Shown: positions 1 through 9,103, numbered from the stretch's first letter. The stretch is DNA of 64,000 bases from Silvibacterium dinghuense (GCF_004123295.1 NZ_SDMK01000001.1:434001-498000); one strand, 5' to 3'. A program made the numbers and translations. The notes: generated by a model not told the origin, from the letters alone.

Positions 1-318
1 GCGCGGCGAGGCTACGGCCTTGTGCTTCGCGGGATCGCCGGTCTCGACAGGCAGAATCTCGGTCCAGTTCTTCCAGTCGCGATTCTCAATCTCGATGGCG
101 ATGGGCGAGCCGATGGTCTTGCCATGGCGCACGCCGGAGAGGAACTGCGCGGTGTCCTGCTCGATACGCATACGGCCACCACGGCCGTAGCCCTGCTGGC
201 GGCGCCAGAGCTCGCGGTTAACGCGCGCACCGTCAATGGGAACGCCCGCAGGCATGCCCGAAACCAATGCAATGAGGCTCTCGCCGTGGGATTCCCCGGC
301 GGTTGAAAAACGCAGCAT
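1..318 (-). CDS. aroC: Chorismate synthase, N-terminal part (cut by window edge)
   Basis: Chorismate synthase makes chorismate from 5-enolpyruvylshikimate-3-phosphate using reduced FMN, the last step of the shikimate pathway. Reading leftwards from an ATG at 318, 106 codons are open to base 1. The protein begins [12 protein letters not shown], where GESHG is the family's first signature, followed by a glycine/arginine-rich stretch (YGRGGR, near residue 45) and [10 protein letters not shown], also typical of the family. An AGGGAAG ribosome site lies just upstream of the ATG. The rest lies beyond the left edge. It is the last gene of a minus-strand run that begins near 5353. A second shikimate gene, DAHP synthase, lies at 47813-48871. 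Confidence 0.95.
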   Translation of the reverse strand, partial: MLRFSTAGESHGESLIALVSGMPAGVPIDGARVNRELWRRQQGYGRGGRMRIEQDTAQFLSGVRHGKTIGSPIAIEIENRDWKNWTEILPVETGDPAKHKAVASPR

Positions 319-442
319 TCTTCCCTGTACCGTCCGTTCTGCCTAAAAGGGACTGGCCGCGGCGCGTAGCGCCAGCGGCTCAAGACACCTGACTTTTCAT
401 TGTAGTAGAAGCGCGAAGCTGACCGCTCGCACTGATGGATCA

Positions 443-490
443 ACCGCAGGTCCCTCCGCTCACTTCGTTTGCTGCGGTCGGGATGACGGA
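443..490. repeat. REP-like intergenic repeat with short stem
   Basis: In the gap between the EVE gene and aroC lies an element with a 6-bp stem (CCGCAG at 444-449, CTGCGG at 472-477) ending in CGGTCGGGATGAC. Its reverse complement begins GTCATCCCGACCG, and the same 13 bases occur at 57765-57777, also between genes. This looks like a dispersed REP-type repeat. The family assignment is inference from only two copies; the rest of the 319-493 gap shows nothing else. Confidence 0.45.
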
Positions 491-493
491 TTC

Positions 494-886
494 TTACGAG
501 AGCGTGAGCCAGTCCCACTGCGCCTCATTCAAAGGCACGACCGAGAGCCGTCCCTGCGTAACCAGCGGCGACTGCGTAAAGATCGGGTTCGCCTTGATCT
601 CGGCAAGGTTATGCGGCGTCTTGACCGGCTTGCCGACTTTGATGCGAACGATCGGCACCTTCGGATCGGTGGGATCGACGGAAAGGACAGTCGCCGCTCC
701 CATCGCGGTGCGCTCATCCCCGGTGTGATAAATGATGCACTTCGCGCCCTTCTTCATCTCGCGCAGGTACTTCACGGCGGCAGGATTGGTGACGCCATCC
801 CAGATAGTTTCGACGTCGCGCTGAAGATCGGCGAAGGAGTAGACAGAAGGCTCGGTCTTGAGCAGGTATCCGGCGATAGTATTCAT
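494..886 (-). CDS. EVE domain protein (PUA-like fold)
   Basis: A 130-residue protein that is a single EVE domain. EVE domains are PUA/YTH relatives thought to bind modified bases in nucleic acids. Recognisable features are the N-terminal YLLKTEPSVYSF segment, WDGVTNPAAVKYLREM and IYHTGDERTAMGAATV, which match the bacterial EVE / THYN1-like family in order and length. The ATG at 886 (MNTIAGYLL) starts right at the domain edge; an upstream ATG at 937 would add 17 unlikely residues. It follows the YhaM-like nuclease by about 60 bases in the same direction, so both may act in nucleic-acid metabolism. The specific ligand is unknown. Confidence 0.88.
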   Translation of the reverse strand: MNTIAGYLLKTEPSVYSFADLQRDVETIWDGVTNPAAVKYLREMKKGAKCIIYHTGDERTAMGAATVLSVDPTDPKVPIVRIKVGKPVKTPHNLAEIKANPIFTQSPLVTQGRLSVVPLNEAQWDWLTLS

Positions 887-947
887 GATGTTTTTTCTCT
901 TACGACTCAGGGTATAGGGTGCGGGGCACCCAGCCACTGTGTATTTT

Positions 948-2123
948 TCAGGAACCGAACAAGCCGAACTGCGGTTCGATCACAGACTCAGAAACCTCAG
1001 CAGCGGCTTTGTGCTCTTCGGGCTCATCGTCTTCACTTTCCGGAACAGGCGTGACGGCAACGCTCTCCGCAACTTCGGCCACGACAACCGACTCATTCCC
1101 AGCGGATGGCGGCACCGGAACGGCTGCAGGCTCCAAGGCGAGCGACGGCACGCCGCTCTTCGCCAGAAACGCCTTTGTATCGAGCAGCGGCCGCTCCATG
1201 GCGCGGACGTAGTCCGTCATTTCGCCCGGAGTCCGTCCAGCGGCGACGGTGCGCTCGAACTCCGACTGGATGGTCTGCATCTTGGCATCCATGTCGTCGA
1301 GGTAATGCAGCAGGATCGCCTCGGGAATCATGGGGAGCTTGGGTGAGCCGAACTCGTACTTGCCGTGATGGCTGAGGACGATGTGCTCGACCAGGACGCG
1401 AAGTGCCGGCGGAAAGCCGGGGATGGCGTCGATACGCTTGTCGATCAGGTTGACGCCCATGGTGATGTGGCCGAGGAGCTGACCTTCGAGGGTGTAATCG
1501 AACGTCGCGCCCCAACGCAGCTCGTAGAGTTTGCCGATATCGTGCAGGATCGCGCCGGTCAGCAGTAAGTCGCGATGGACGGGATAGTGGCCGGCGGCGA
1601 GATCGGCGATGCCGAGCAGCGAGACCACGTGCTCGAGCAGGCCGCCGATCCAGGCATGGTGCATGCCCTTGGCCGCTGGAGCCTCGCGAAAGGCCGCAGA
1701 GAACTCCGGATCATCGAGAAACGAGCCGAGCAGGGCGTGGAGATACGGATCGGTGAAGCTGGCGACGTAGCCATTGAGCCTGGCCCACAGGTCGTCGATG
1801 TTGTACACCGTGCTGGGGACGAAATCGGAGAGCTGATAGCTGCCGGGCTCAGCGACACGGATACGCTCAAGTGTGAGCTGGATCTTGTCGCGGTAGCGGC
1901 CAACCTGGCAGTGGACCTTGACAATGTCGCCAGTGGAGAATTCGCCGGCCCCCGAGGTCTCCCACATCACCCCTTCCGCCTGACCGGTACGGTCGGCGAG
2001 GGTGAGGGAAAAGTAAGGGGCGCCGTCCTTCTTGCTGCGGACCTGTTTCGCCGTAACGGCGAAGTACGCGGTGATGCTTCGGTTCTCGTACTTCGCCAGC
2101 TCGGCGACAGAGGGCTCTTTCAT
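948..2123 (-). CDS. YhaM-type 3'-5' exoribonuclease (OB fold plus HD domain)
   Basis: A 391-residue protein with an N-terminal OB nucleic-acid-binding fold (about residues 15-95) and an HD hydrolase domain (about 155-300). The metal-binding set is visible: H165 in EHV, HD at 194-195 in LHDIGK, SHHG at 251-254 and acidic residues near 277-279. This architecture matches YhaM/CbsA, a Mn-dependent 3'-5' exoribonuclease. The C-terminal 60 residues are an acidic, Ala/Val/Glu-rich tail not needed by the family. It starts 4 bases after the SurA-like stop codon, so it is translationally linked to the chaperone upstream. The family is sure; the RNA substrate is not known here. Confidence 0.85.
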   Translation of the reverse strand: MKEPSVAELAKYENRSITAYFAVTAKQVRSKKDGAPYFSLTLADRTGQAEGVMWETSGAGEFSTGDIVKVHCQVGRYRDKIQLTLERIRVAEPGSYQLSDFVPSTVYNIDDLWARLNGYVASFTDPYLHALLGSFLDDPEFSAAFREAPAAKGMHHAWIGGLLEHVVSLLGIADLAAGHYPVHRDLLLTGAILHDIGKLYELRWGATFDYTLEGQLLGHITMGVNLIDKRIDAIPGFPPALRVLVEHIVLSHHGKYEFGSPKLPMIPEAILLHYLDDMDAKMQTIQSEFERTVAAGRTPGEMTDYVRAMERPLLDTKAFLAKSGVPSLALEPAAVPVPPSAGNESVVVAEVAESVAVTPVPESEDDEPEEHKAAAEVSESVIEPQFGLFGS

Positions 2124-2127
2124 CAGG

Positions 2128-3975
2128 CTAGTTCTGCTGCGACGGCGCGGCGGGCGCCGGGTTGGAGGCCGGCTGGGCAGGCGCGGGGGCCTGCGGCTGG
2201 CTCTGATTCTGGTCGCTGTTCTTCTTCTTCCGGTCCTTCATGCGGCGCTTGGGACCGGTCTTGGAATCGTCGACCTTTTTCACCTTCGAGGTATCGCCGT
2301 TCAGGCCAAGAGCTTTCCGCTGCTGCTGGCGAGTGGCAACCTCGTCGGACGAGGGCGCTTCCGGAGCAAAGGGATCGACCTTCTTCTTCTTCGGCTCGGA
2401 CTTGTGCGCCGAATAGCGGGATTTCACCTTCTTCTCTTCTACCTGCTCAGGAGCCGCGGCAGAGCCATCCGGGTTGACGACCTTGAGGTTCGAGGTGTTT
2501 CCCGTACCCGTCTGCGTGCTGGTGTCGGCGGTAGCGCCGGCGTCTTCAGTCTTGGTGGGAGCCGAGGGAAGCGTCTCACGCGGAGCCTGACCGAAGCGGA
2601 TCTTCTCCTTCTTGCCCGCCTTCATCGTCGAAGACTTGGCAGTAGCCTTTGCACTGGCTTCCTGTTGCTTGCGCGTCTTTCCGGTTGCAGCGGGAGCCGC
2701 GGTAGCGGTGGCCGATGCAGCCGGAGCATTGCCCTGCGGAACATCCGCGAGCGAGGGAGTACCGGCTGGCGGCGCAGCCCCGGCCGGAGCCGAAGCGGTT
2801 TCCGTCTCAGGCGCAGCAACGCCCGCGCTCCGACCGCGCTGATGGAAGCGGGCGCGGACAACCTTCTTCTTCTTCTTGGGCTTCGGCGGCTCGTAGGCGC
2901 TGAAGATCGGCTTCATCTCGTTGGGGCTGGCGCCGGAATCTTCATAGCCGCTCTTGATGTTGATATAGGCATCCTCACGAAGATGGGTGAGGTATTCACG
3001 CATGGCAGGGCCCATCTTGGCCATGCCGACCGCGTCTTCCACCTGTGGCTCGACATCCTTGTACGGCTGGACACCGGCCGGGGTGTGCTCGGTAACCTTC
3101 AGAATCGCAAAGCCCTGGCGGGTGCGGATCGGCTCGGTAAACTGGCCGCTCTGAAGAGCGAAAACCTTGTCTTCCAGGTCCTTGGAGGAGGGGAACAGGG
3201 CACCGCGCTTGAACTCGCCCAGTTCGCCGCCCTGTGCTGCCGTCGGACCACCAGAGTCAGCCTTGGCCAGCGCGGCGAAATCACCGCCGTTCTTGAGCTG
3301 GTTATAGAGGTCGTCGGTCTTCTTCTGCGCCGCCGCCACCTGGGCAGCATCGTCCGGATTCGCAGTCGAGATCAGGATTTCGCTGACCTGGACCTGCTCC
3401 GGCTGCTCAAAGTCCTGCTTATGGTCGTTGTAATAGGCCTGCAGCTCGGAGGGCGTTACGTTGACGTGCTGGCCGACTTCCTGGCGGATCACCTGCTGCG
3501 CAATGATCTGGTTGCGGATGCTCTGCTTGAAGTCTTCCCAGGAGACGCCCTGATCCTCGGCGGCCTTCTGCAGGGCTTCCAGCGTGGGCAGATTGTTCTG
3601 CTTACGCATCTCGTCGAGGCGCTTGACCAGCTCGGTCTCGCCGGTGATGTCCAGCTCCTTGGCCTTGGAGAGCAGGAGCTGGCGATCGATCAGGTCGCGG
3701 AGCATGTCGTGCTTCTGCTCGAAAAGCTGCTGCTGGGTCCAATTCTGCTGGCGGGCCTGGTTCTCCAGGTCCTGCTCGGCGCGCTCGTAGTCGGAGCGGC
3801 TGATGACCTGGTCATTGACGCGCGCGACGATGTCCTCGACGACCTCGCCCTGGTAGGGAGAAGCATCCTGTGCAGGCTGCTTCGTCTGTGCGAAGGCGGG
3901 ATGGAGAGTGGGAACAGCCAGGCTGGCGGCCAGCACGGCGCAGGCAATTCGATGCGTCGGAAAACGAAGGGTCAT
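2128..3975 (-). CDS. SurA-type periplasmic peptidyl-prolyl isomerase with long basic C-terminal tail
   Basis: About 615 residues. A signal peptide (MTLRF...HPAFAQ, cut near residue 29) is followed by a SurA N-terminal chaperone domain (about 45-180), one parvulin-type PpiC rotamase domain (about 195-297, with the GGELGEF and GFAILKV motifs) and a helical stretch to about 345. The last roughly 250 residues are low-complexity Ala/Pro/Ser/Thr with many Lys/Arg blocks, unlike E. coli SurA, which ends soon after its second parvulin domain. Its role should be outer-membrane protein folding in the periplasm. The start at 3975 is chosen because it opens the signal peptide; in-frame ATGs at 4002, 4050 and 4155 lie upstream without good ribosome sites. 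Confidence 0.85.
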   Translation of the reverse strand: MTLRFPTHRIACAVLAASLAVPTLHPAFAQTKQPAQDASPYQGEVVEDIVARVNDQVISRSDYERAEQDLENQARQQNWTQQQLFEQKHDMLRDLIDRQLLLSKAKELDITGETELVKRLDEMRKQNNLPTLEALQKAAEDQGVSWEDFKQSIRNQIIAQQVIRQEVGQHVNVTPSELQAYYNDHKQDFEQPEQVQVSEILISTANPDDAAQVAAAQKKTDDLYNQLKNGGDFAALAKADSGGPTAAQGGELGEFKRGALFPSSKDLEDKVFALQSGQFTEPIRTRQGFAILKVTEHTPAGVQPYKDVEPQVEDAVGMAKMGPAMREYLTHLREDAYINIKSGYEDSGASPNEMKPIFSAYEPPKPKKKKKVVRARFHQRGRSAGVAAPETETASAPAGAAPPAGTPSLADVPQGNAPAASATATAAPAATGKTRKQQEASAKATAKSSTMKAGKKEKIRFGQAPRETLPSAPTKTEDAGATADTSTQTGTGNTSNLKVVNPDGSAAAPEQVEEKKVKSRYSAHKSEPKKKKVDPFAPEAPSSDEVATRQQQRKALGLNGDTSKVKKVDDSKTGPKRRMKDRKKKNSDQNQSQPQAPAPAQPASNPAPAAPSQQN

Positions 3976-4132
3976 CTGTATGAACGTCTCGATCGGCGGC
4001 ATTAGGGGGAGCGATAAGTCCTGACCCATCCTGGCCGCGCTTGTGGTCATTCTAAACACCCGCCTTGTTGAACGCCAGTGAAGCGGGCCCGGTCTTGCAG
4101 GTAAGGCGGCAACCGCGCGCGGGACAGGCACG

Positions 4133-5353
4133 TCAGGCTTGCGAAGAAGCCGCAAGCCGCCCGGATTCCGGAACTTCTGCCTGAGAGAGCTGCCACAGCC
4201 GCCAGAGGCCTACAAGCAGCGCAGCAACCATCACAATGGTCTCCCACGTACCCCAGGCATCCACACGATGAGACTTGAGACGTACATATAAAGAAAGCAG
4301 CGACGGGAAATAAATTACACCGAGCAGCAGGAGCGGACGCCGGATTCGGAGTGCCTCGACCAGCACAAAGAAGGCGGCGAACAGGCTGATGCAGGTGTCA
4401 TATCGCAGGAGCCGGGGATTGGCCAGGATCACAGCCACGGTCAGGCAACCCAACCATAGCGCTTCCGAGTTGACGGCATGGCGGCGGGCTCGAAACAGCA
4501 GAAAAACGATGACGGCAAGCACTATTCCCTGCACTAGGTAAGGAAACCAGTTCACGGGGTGATGAAAGAGCTTGCGCTCGATCGTGGCCACTGCACCGAG
4601 GATGCCTGAGCCGAAATCGCTGTGATCTGCCACCTGAATGCGCGCGGCGATGACAAACCGGCGGTAGAGATCCGGCGCCAGCCACTGCTGGAGCGGATAG
4701 CTGGAGGCGGAGAGCAGGCCGCAAGCGATGCTCTTCCACCAATGCCCTGCAAGCACTGGAAATAAAAGCAGCAGCAGGAAAGGCGGTTTGATCAGGCCGC
4801 ACAGGAAAACGACGGTATAAAACCAGCCCCAGCGGTTGGAGCGGATTCCGGGGACGGCGGCGGCAAAGGCTGCCGCATACACCACGCTCGCAATATTCCC
4901 GCCGCGCAGAGCAACGACGCTGGCGTAGCTCGGCTCCGCCGCATAGATAAGAAAGGCAAAGGGCAGGCTGAGCCAGGGCCTTTGGAAGTAAAAACGGGCA
5001 AACAGCCAGGGAATCACCAGCACAGATGCGAAGTGCAGGGTGAAAAAGACCGTCCAGCCGATGACTCCGGGCAGAAGATGGGACAGAGCCGTCGCAGCTG
5101 CAAGAACCAGGGGCGGATACACGAAAAGCAGGCCCTCACCATCCGTATAGGGATCGCGATGGGCCTGCCAGTCGGTAACCGCACGGGCATACACCTTGGC
5201 GTCCCAGAAATAGCGGGCTCCGCTCGGATTCAGCCACACATAGACCCCAAGCACGGCCAGGGTCGCAAGAAACAGAAATAAGGCCGGGGGCAGCTTGGGG
5301 ATAAACGGATCCGGACCGCCGTCAGCAGCGTGCGTACGATGGGAAGCAGACAT
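4133..5353 (-). CDS. GT87-like (DUF2029) polyprenol-linked glycosyltransferase, membrane protein
   Basis: A 406-residue integral membrane protein with about ten hydrophobic helices. After the first helix comes an acidic periplasmic loop (GARYFWDAKVYARAVTDWQ) followed by DPY, the pattern of the GT87/DUF2029 family, whose characterised members are actinobacterial polyprenyl-phosphomannose-dependent mannosyltransferases. A central LIKPPFLLLLLFPV helix and the NPRLLRYD segment also fit the family. The donor and acceptor cannot be read from sequence. It is the first gene of the minus-strand run leading to the SurA-like gene; no strong ribosome site precedes the ATG at 5353. Confidence 0.78.
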   Translation of the reverse strand: MSASHRTHAADGGPDPFIPKLPPALFLFLATLAVLGVYVWLNPSGARYFWDAKVYARAVTDWQAHRDPYTDGEGLLFVYPPLVLAAATALSHLLPGVIGWTVFFTLHFASVLVIPWLFARFYFQRPWLSLPFAFLIYAAEPSYASVVALRGGNIASVVYAAAFAAAVPGIRSNRWGWFYTVVFLCGLIKPPFLLLLLFPVLAGHWWKSIACGLLSASSYPLQQWLAPDLYRRFVIAARIQVADHSDFGSGILGAVATIERKLFHHPVNWFPYLVQGIVLAVIVFLLFRARRHAVNSEALWLGCLTVAVILANPRLLRYDTCISLFAAFFVLVEALRIRRPLLLLGVIYFPSLLSLYVRLKSHRVDAWGTWETIVMVAALLVGLWRLWQLSQAEVPESGRLAASSQA

Positions 5354-5403
5354 GGCTTTAAGTATTCAGGGAGCTGCGCAGGGGAGAAAATCACTATATC
5401 ACC

Positions 5404-5460
5404 GGTTCCGGGCCGCCATAACAGACATTTGCGCCACACGCACTCAGGTTCCGGGCCGCC
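5404..5460. repeat. Pair of 14-bp direct repeats in a divergent promoter region
   Basis: GGTTCCGGGCCGCC occurs exactly at 5404-5417 and again at 5447-5460, 43 bases start to start, between the GT87-like gene (minus) and the processing protease (plus). About four helical turns separate the copies, which would put them on the same DNA face. A TATACT hexamer at 5486-5491 could be a -10 element for the protease, but no clear -35 is seen. The rest of the 5354-5557 gap holds nothing else recognised. Confidence 0.45.
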
Positions 5461-5557
5461 GGCTATCTGCGAGGCTCTCCGGTGCTATACTTCGGCCTAG
5501 AGCGCTCCCGCAAAGTCCTTTTCCTGCGGGGCCGGGAGCCAGAGGATTCTTCCCAGA

Positions 5558-7165
5558 ATGTCTTCACGCGCCCGTCGCACGCTTCTCTCCCTCATTGTCT
5601 TTTTCACTGCCTGCGGTGTAGCGGGCATGTTCATCAGCCAGAAGGTGGGAGCGCAGTCTTCGACCGACGAATCGGCATTCCGCGACAGCCTCAAGAAGTT
5701 CACCGATGTCTATCAGGTGGTTGCGGATAACTACGCCGAACCCCTGACCGGCGACAAGCCGGACGATGTGATCTACGACGGGGCCATTCCGTCGATGCTG
5801 CATACGCTCGACCCGCACTCGAACTTCTACGATCCGAAGTCCTACGCGAAGATGCGCGAGGACCAGCACGGCCGCTATTTCGGCGTGGGCATGACGATCC
5901 AGCAGCAGAACAACAAGATCATCGTCGTCTATCCCTCCGAAGGCACGCCGGCCTTCAAGGCCGGTATCCGCCCCGGCGACCTGATCGTTTCCGTGGATGG
6001 CAAACCGACCGAGGGCCTGGATACTTCAGCCGTGGCCGACCTTCTGAAGGGCCCCAAGGGCACGCATGTGCACCTCACCGTCACGCGTGAGGGTGCGGCC
6101 TCTCCGCTGACTTTCGACCTGGTGCGCGACGATATTTCGCATCCCTCGATCGATCTCAAGTATGAAATTCGTCCGGGCGTGCTCTACATCCACATTACGC
6201 AATTCCAGGAGACGACAGGCCGCGAATTTTCGGACGCCATCGACCAGGCCGGCGACATCAAAGGCCTGCTGCTTGATCTGCGCGGCAACCCCGGCGGCCT
6301 GCTGACCGAAGCGGTATCGGTCTGCGACAAGCTGCTCAACAAAGGACAGCTCATCGTCTCACAGCGCGGCCGCGCCTATCCGGAGCAGAGCTATCGCGCT
6401 CAGCATGGCAACGGCGGACATGTCTTCCCCGTCGTCGTGCTGGTGAATCACGGCACCGCCTCGGCGGCGGAGATTGTCTCCGGCGCGCTGCAGGACCATG
6501 ACCGCGCCATCATCTCCGGCGAGATCACCTTCGGCAAAGGACTGGTGCAGACGGTCTATCCGCTCTCGGACAACACCGGCCTGGCATTGACGACCTACCA
6601 CTACTACACGCCCAGCGGACGCCTGATCCAGCGCAATTACAACGGCGTGTCTTTGTACGACTACTACTACAATCACGGCCAGCCGCAGAACAACAAGGAC
6701 CGCGAGGTCAAGCTGACCGACTCGGGCAGAACGGTCTACGGCGGCGGCGGCATCACGCCGGACGACGATATTACGACCCCCAAGGCGAACCACTTCCAGG
6801 AATTGCTCGCCGCGCACAACGTCTTTTTCAACTACACCAAGCATTACTTCATCAACCATACGGTCGATAAAAACTTCCAGGTGGATGATGCGGTCATGAC
6901 CGACTTCAAGCAGTTCCTGACGGCGCAGAACATCAGCTATACCGACCAGGATCTGAACGGCGTGGACGACTGGCTGAAGACCAATATCAAGGCGTATCTC
7001 TTCGGCACGCAATTCGGCGAGACGCAGCGCCTGCGCATCGAAGCCGACTGGGATCCGATGATCGCCAAGGCCCTGACCTACATGCCGCAGGCTGAAGCGC
7101 TGGAGCAGACGGCACTCAAGGATGCGGCGGCAAAACAGACGGCGCAAAACTCGCCTACCGAATAA
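5558..7165 (+). CDS. C-terminal processing peptidase, S41 family
   Basis: A 535-residue protease of the Ctp/Prc family. An N-terminal membrane anchor or signal peptide (about residues 8-32) is followed by a helical cap, a PDZ domain (about 105-180, with YFGVGMTIQ and AGIRPGDLI) and the S41 catalytic domain. The nucleophile is Ser302 in GTASAAEI and the general base Lys327 in FGKGLVQ, both intact; the LRGNPGGLL motif lies at about 241-249. About 150 C-terminal residues after the catalytic core are helical and charged. It acts in the periplasm, trimming C termini of envelope proteins. AGAGGAT lies upstream of the ATG; a strong terminator follows the gene. Confidence 0.93.
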   Translation: MSSRARRTLLSLIVFFTACGVAGMFISQKVGAQSSTDESAFRDSLKKFTDVYQVVADNYAEPLTGDKPDDVIYDGAIPSMLHTLDPHSNFYDPKSYAKMREDQHGRYFGVGMTIQQQNNKIIVVYPSEGTPAFKAGIRPGDLIVSVDGKPTEGLDTSAVADLLKGPKGTHVHLTVTREGAASPLTFDLVRDDISHPSIDLKYEIRPGVLYIHITQFQETTGREFSDAIDQAGDIKGLLLDLRGNPGGLLTEAVSVCDKLLNKGQLIVSQRGRAYPEQSYRAQHGNGGHVFPVVVLVNHGTASAAEIVSGALQDHDRAIISGEITFGKGLVQTVYPLSDNTGLALTTYHYYTPSGRLIQRNYNGVSLYDYYYNHGQPQNNKDREVKLTDSGRTVYGGGGITPDDDITTPKANHFQELLAAHNVFFNYTKHYFINHTVDKNFQVDDAVMTDFKQFLTAQNISYTDQDLNGVDDWLKTNIKAYLFGTQFGETQRLRIEADWDPMIAKALTYMPQAEALEQTALKDAAAKQTAQNSPTE

Positions 7166-7192
7166 CTGCTCTTCCGCCGTTTACAGGCACAC

Positions 7193-7227
7193 AAAAGGCA
7201 CAGTCCTCAAAAAGGATTGTGCCTTTT
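7193..7227 (+). terminator. Rho-independent terminator after the processing protease
   Basis: A 14-bp stem (7193-7206 with 7214-7227, one G-T pair) with a 7-base loop. The left arm begins AAAAGGCACA and the right arm ends TGTGCCTTTT, so the stem runs into a T tract. It lies 28 bases past the protease stop and upstream of poxB, so poxB needs its own promoter. Confidence 0.85.
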
Positions 7228-7317
7228 GCTTTGCAAGGAGAGCGGCAGCGGCCAACTCACAGCACACATCACCAATCGAAGTCTGTAGAAATCACCAGAA
7301 AAGCGAAAGGGATCGAG

Positions 7318-9039
7318 ATGGCAATTGTGGCGGAAGTTCTGGTTGAGACACTCGCAAAGGCTGGCGTGGAACGCGTGTGGGGCGTAACCGGCGATTCACT
7401 GAACGGGATCACGAATGCGATCCGCACGACCAAAGGGCTCGCTTGGATGCACGTGCGCCATGAGGAGTCTGCAGCCTTCGCGGCAGGAGCCGAGGCGCAC
7501 CTGACAGGGACACTGGCCGTCTGCGCCGGCAGCTGCGGACCGGGTAATCTGCACCTGATCAACGGCCTCTACGACTGCCATCGCAGCCGCGTGCCGGTGC
7601 TGGCCATCGCCGCGCAGATTCCCAGCCAGGAAGTGGGTTCGAACTACTTTCAGGAGACCAGCCCGGAGCACCTCTTCAAGGAATGCAGCCACTACGTAGG
7701 CGTCATCACGCAGGCTGAGCAGATGCCGACCGTACTGGGAATCGCGATGCGCACGGCGCTCACCAAACGTGGGGTCGCGGTCATTGTGCTCTCCGGCGAC
7801 GTGGCGCTGCGCAAGTGTCCGTCCCCGGCGCTCGAGCTTGGCATCCTCACCTCGCAGTCCGCTGTCGTACCCTCGCTAGCAGAGCTCGAACAGGCCGCAT
7901 CGATCCTGAATAGTGCAAAGAAGGTGGTGATTCTTGGCGGCGCGGGCTGCCAGGGATCGCATACGGAGCTGCTGGCTACGGCAGCAAAGCTGAAATCACC
8001 GATCGTACATGCCCTGCGCGGCAAGGAGTTCATCGAGTACGACAACCCGTATGACGTCGGCATGACCGGGCTGCTCGGTTTCTCCTCTGGCTATCACGCC
8101 ATGATGAACTGCGACGCGCTGCTGATGCTGGGCACGGACTTCCCCTACCGGCAGTTCTATCCGCCGAAAGCAAAGATCATCCAGATCGATGTGCGCGGCG
8201 AGCAGATCGGCCGCCGCACCGATGTGGCGCTGGGTCTCGTCGGCACCGTAAAGGAGACGCTCGACAAGCTGCAGCCGCTGCTCGAGGACAAGAGGGACGC
8301 CTCGTATCTCGAGAAATGCCGCGATCACTATGCGAAGACGCGCGCGGACCTCGACGATCTGGCTGTCGGCGAACCGGGGAAGAAGCCGATCCATCCACAA
8401 TTTGTCGCGAAGGTTCTTGATGAAGTCGCCGCAGATGACGCTGTCTTTGCCTTCGATGTGGGCACGCCAACCATCTGGGCCGCGCGCTACCTGCACATGA
8501 ACGGCAAGCGCCGCCTGCTGGGCTCGCTGAATCATGGATCGATGGCCAATGCCCTGCCCCAAGCGCTCGGCGCGCAGGCAGCTTATCCCGGGCGGCAGGT
8601 GATTACGCTCTCCGGCGACGGCGGCCTCGCCATGCTGCTCGGCGATCTGCTCACCCTGCGTCAGCATAGTCTGCCGGTCAAGCTGGTGGTCTTCCACAAC
8701 GACACGCTGGGTTTTGTCGAACTCGAAATGAAAGCCGCCGGCCTGGTCGACTTCGGCACCGAGCTGGTGAATCCCAACTTTGCCGAACTGGCGAACACCA
8801 CAGGCGTTCTGGGTATACATGTCGAGTCGCCCGAAGAACTGGAGCCTGCGCTGCGCAAGGCTCTCGCACACAACGGCCCGACGCTGGTCGATGTCGTCGT
8901 CAATCGACAGGAACTCTCCATGCCGCCGACAATCTCCGCGCAGGAAGCCCTCGGCTTCAGCCTCTACATGTTGCGCGCCGTGATGAGCGGCCGCGGTGAC
9001 GAGGTCATCGACCTGGCGAAGACGAATTTGTTTCGGTAG
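7318..9039 (+). CDS. poxB: Pyruvate dehydrogenase (quinone) / pyruvate oxidase
   Basis: A 573-residue ThDP- and FAD-dependent enzyme that decarboxylates pyruvate to acetate and CO2 and passes electrons to membrane quinone. It matches E. coli PoxB in length and throughout: WGVTGDSLNG near residue 21, catalytic Glu in RHEESAAFAAGAEA (about 47-60), CAGSCGPGNLHLINGL, the ThDP motif GDGG...N near 440-470, and the C-terminal membrane-binding peptide (SLYMLRA, SGRGDEVIDLAKTN). The ATG at 7318 is preceded by AAAGGG at good spacing; a longer frame from 7219 runs through the terminator and is not credible. It stands alone between two terminator-like hairpins. Confidence 0.95.
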   Translation: MAIVAEVLVETLAKAGVERVWGVTGDSLNGITNAIRTTKGLAWMHVRHEESAAFAAGAEAHLTGTLAVCAGSCGPGNLHLINGLYDCHRSRVPVLAIAAQIPSQEVGSNYFQETSPEHLFKECSHYVGVITQAEQMPTVLGIAMRTALTKRGVAVIVLSGDVALRKCPSPALELGILTSQSAVVPSLAELEQAASILNSAKKVVILGGAGCQGSHTELLATAAKLKSPIVHALRGKEFIEYDNPYDVGMTGLLGFSSGYHAMMNCDALLMLGTDFPYRQFYPPKAKIIQIDVRGEQIGRRTDVALGLVGTVKETLDKLQPLLEDKRDASYLEKCRDHYAKTRADLDDLAVGEPGKKPIHPQFVAKVLDEVAADDAVFAFDVGTPTIWAARYLHMNGKRRLLGSLNHGSMANALPQALGAQAAYPGRQVITLSGDGGLAMLLGDLLTLRQHSLPVKLVVFHNDTLGFVELEMKAAGLVDFGTELVNPNFAELANTTGVLGIHVESPEELEPALRKALAHNGPTLVDVVVNRQELSMPPTISAQEALGFSLYMLRAVMSGRGDEVIDLAKTNLFR

Positions 9040-9043
9040 GAAA

Positions 9044-9083
9044 GCAGAAAGCGGCAGATCGATATCGATCTGCCGCTTTCTGC
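9044..9083. terminator. 40-bp perfect palindrome, probable bidirectional terminator
   Basis: A perfect inverted repeat, 20 bases each arm with no spacer, centred between 9063 and 9064 (left arm GCAGAAAGCGGCAGATCGAT). It lies 4 bases past the poxB stop and 21 bases from the convergent transglycosylase stop, so it can end both transcripts. The usual T tract is replaced by TTTC within the stem. Confidence 0.7.
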
Positions 9084-9103
9084 CTGCTGCATTCATACCA
9101 GAA

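Noticed and set aside
2032-4005. Very long open frame on the plus strand, opposite the SurA-like gene
   Set aside because: It is antisense to a gene with clear domains; the Leu/Arg/Gly composition is what one expects from reading a GC-rich gene backwards. No domain or ribosome site supports it.
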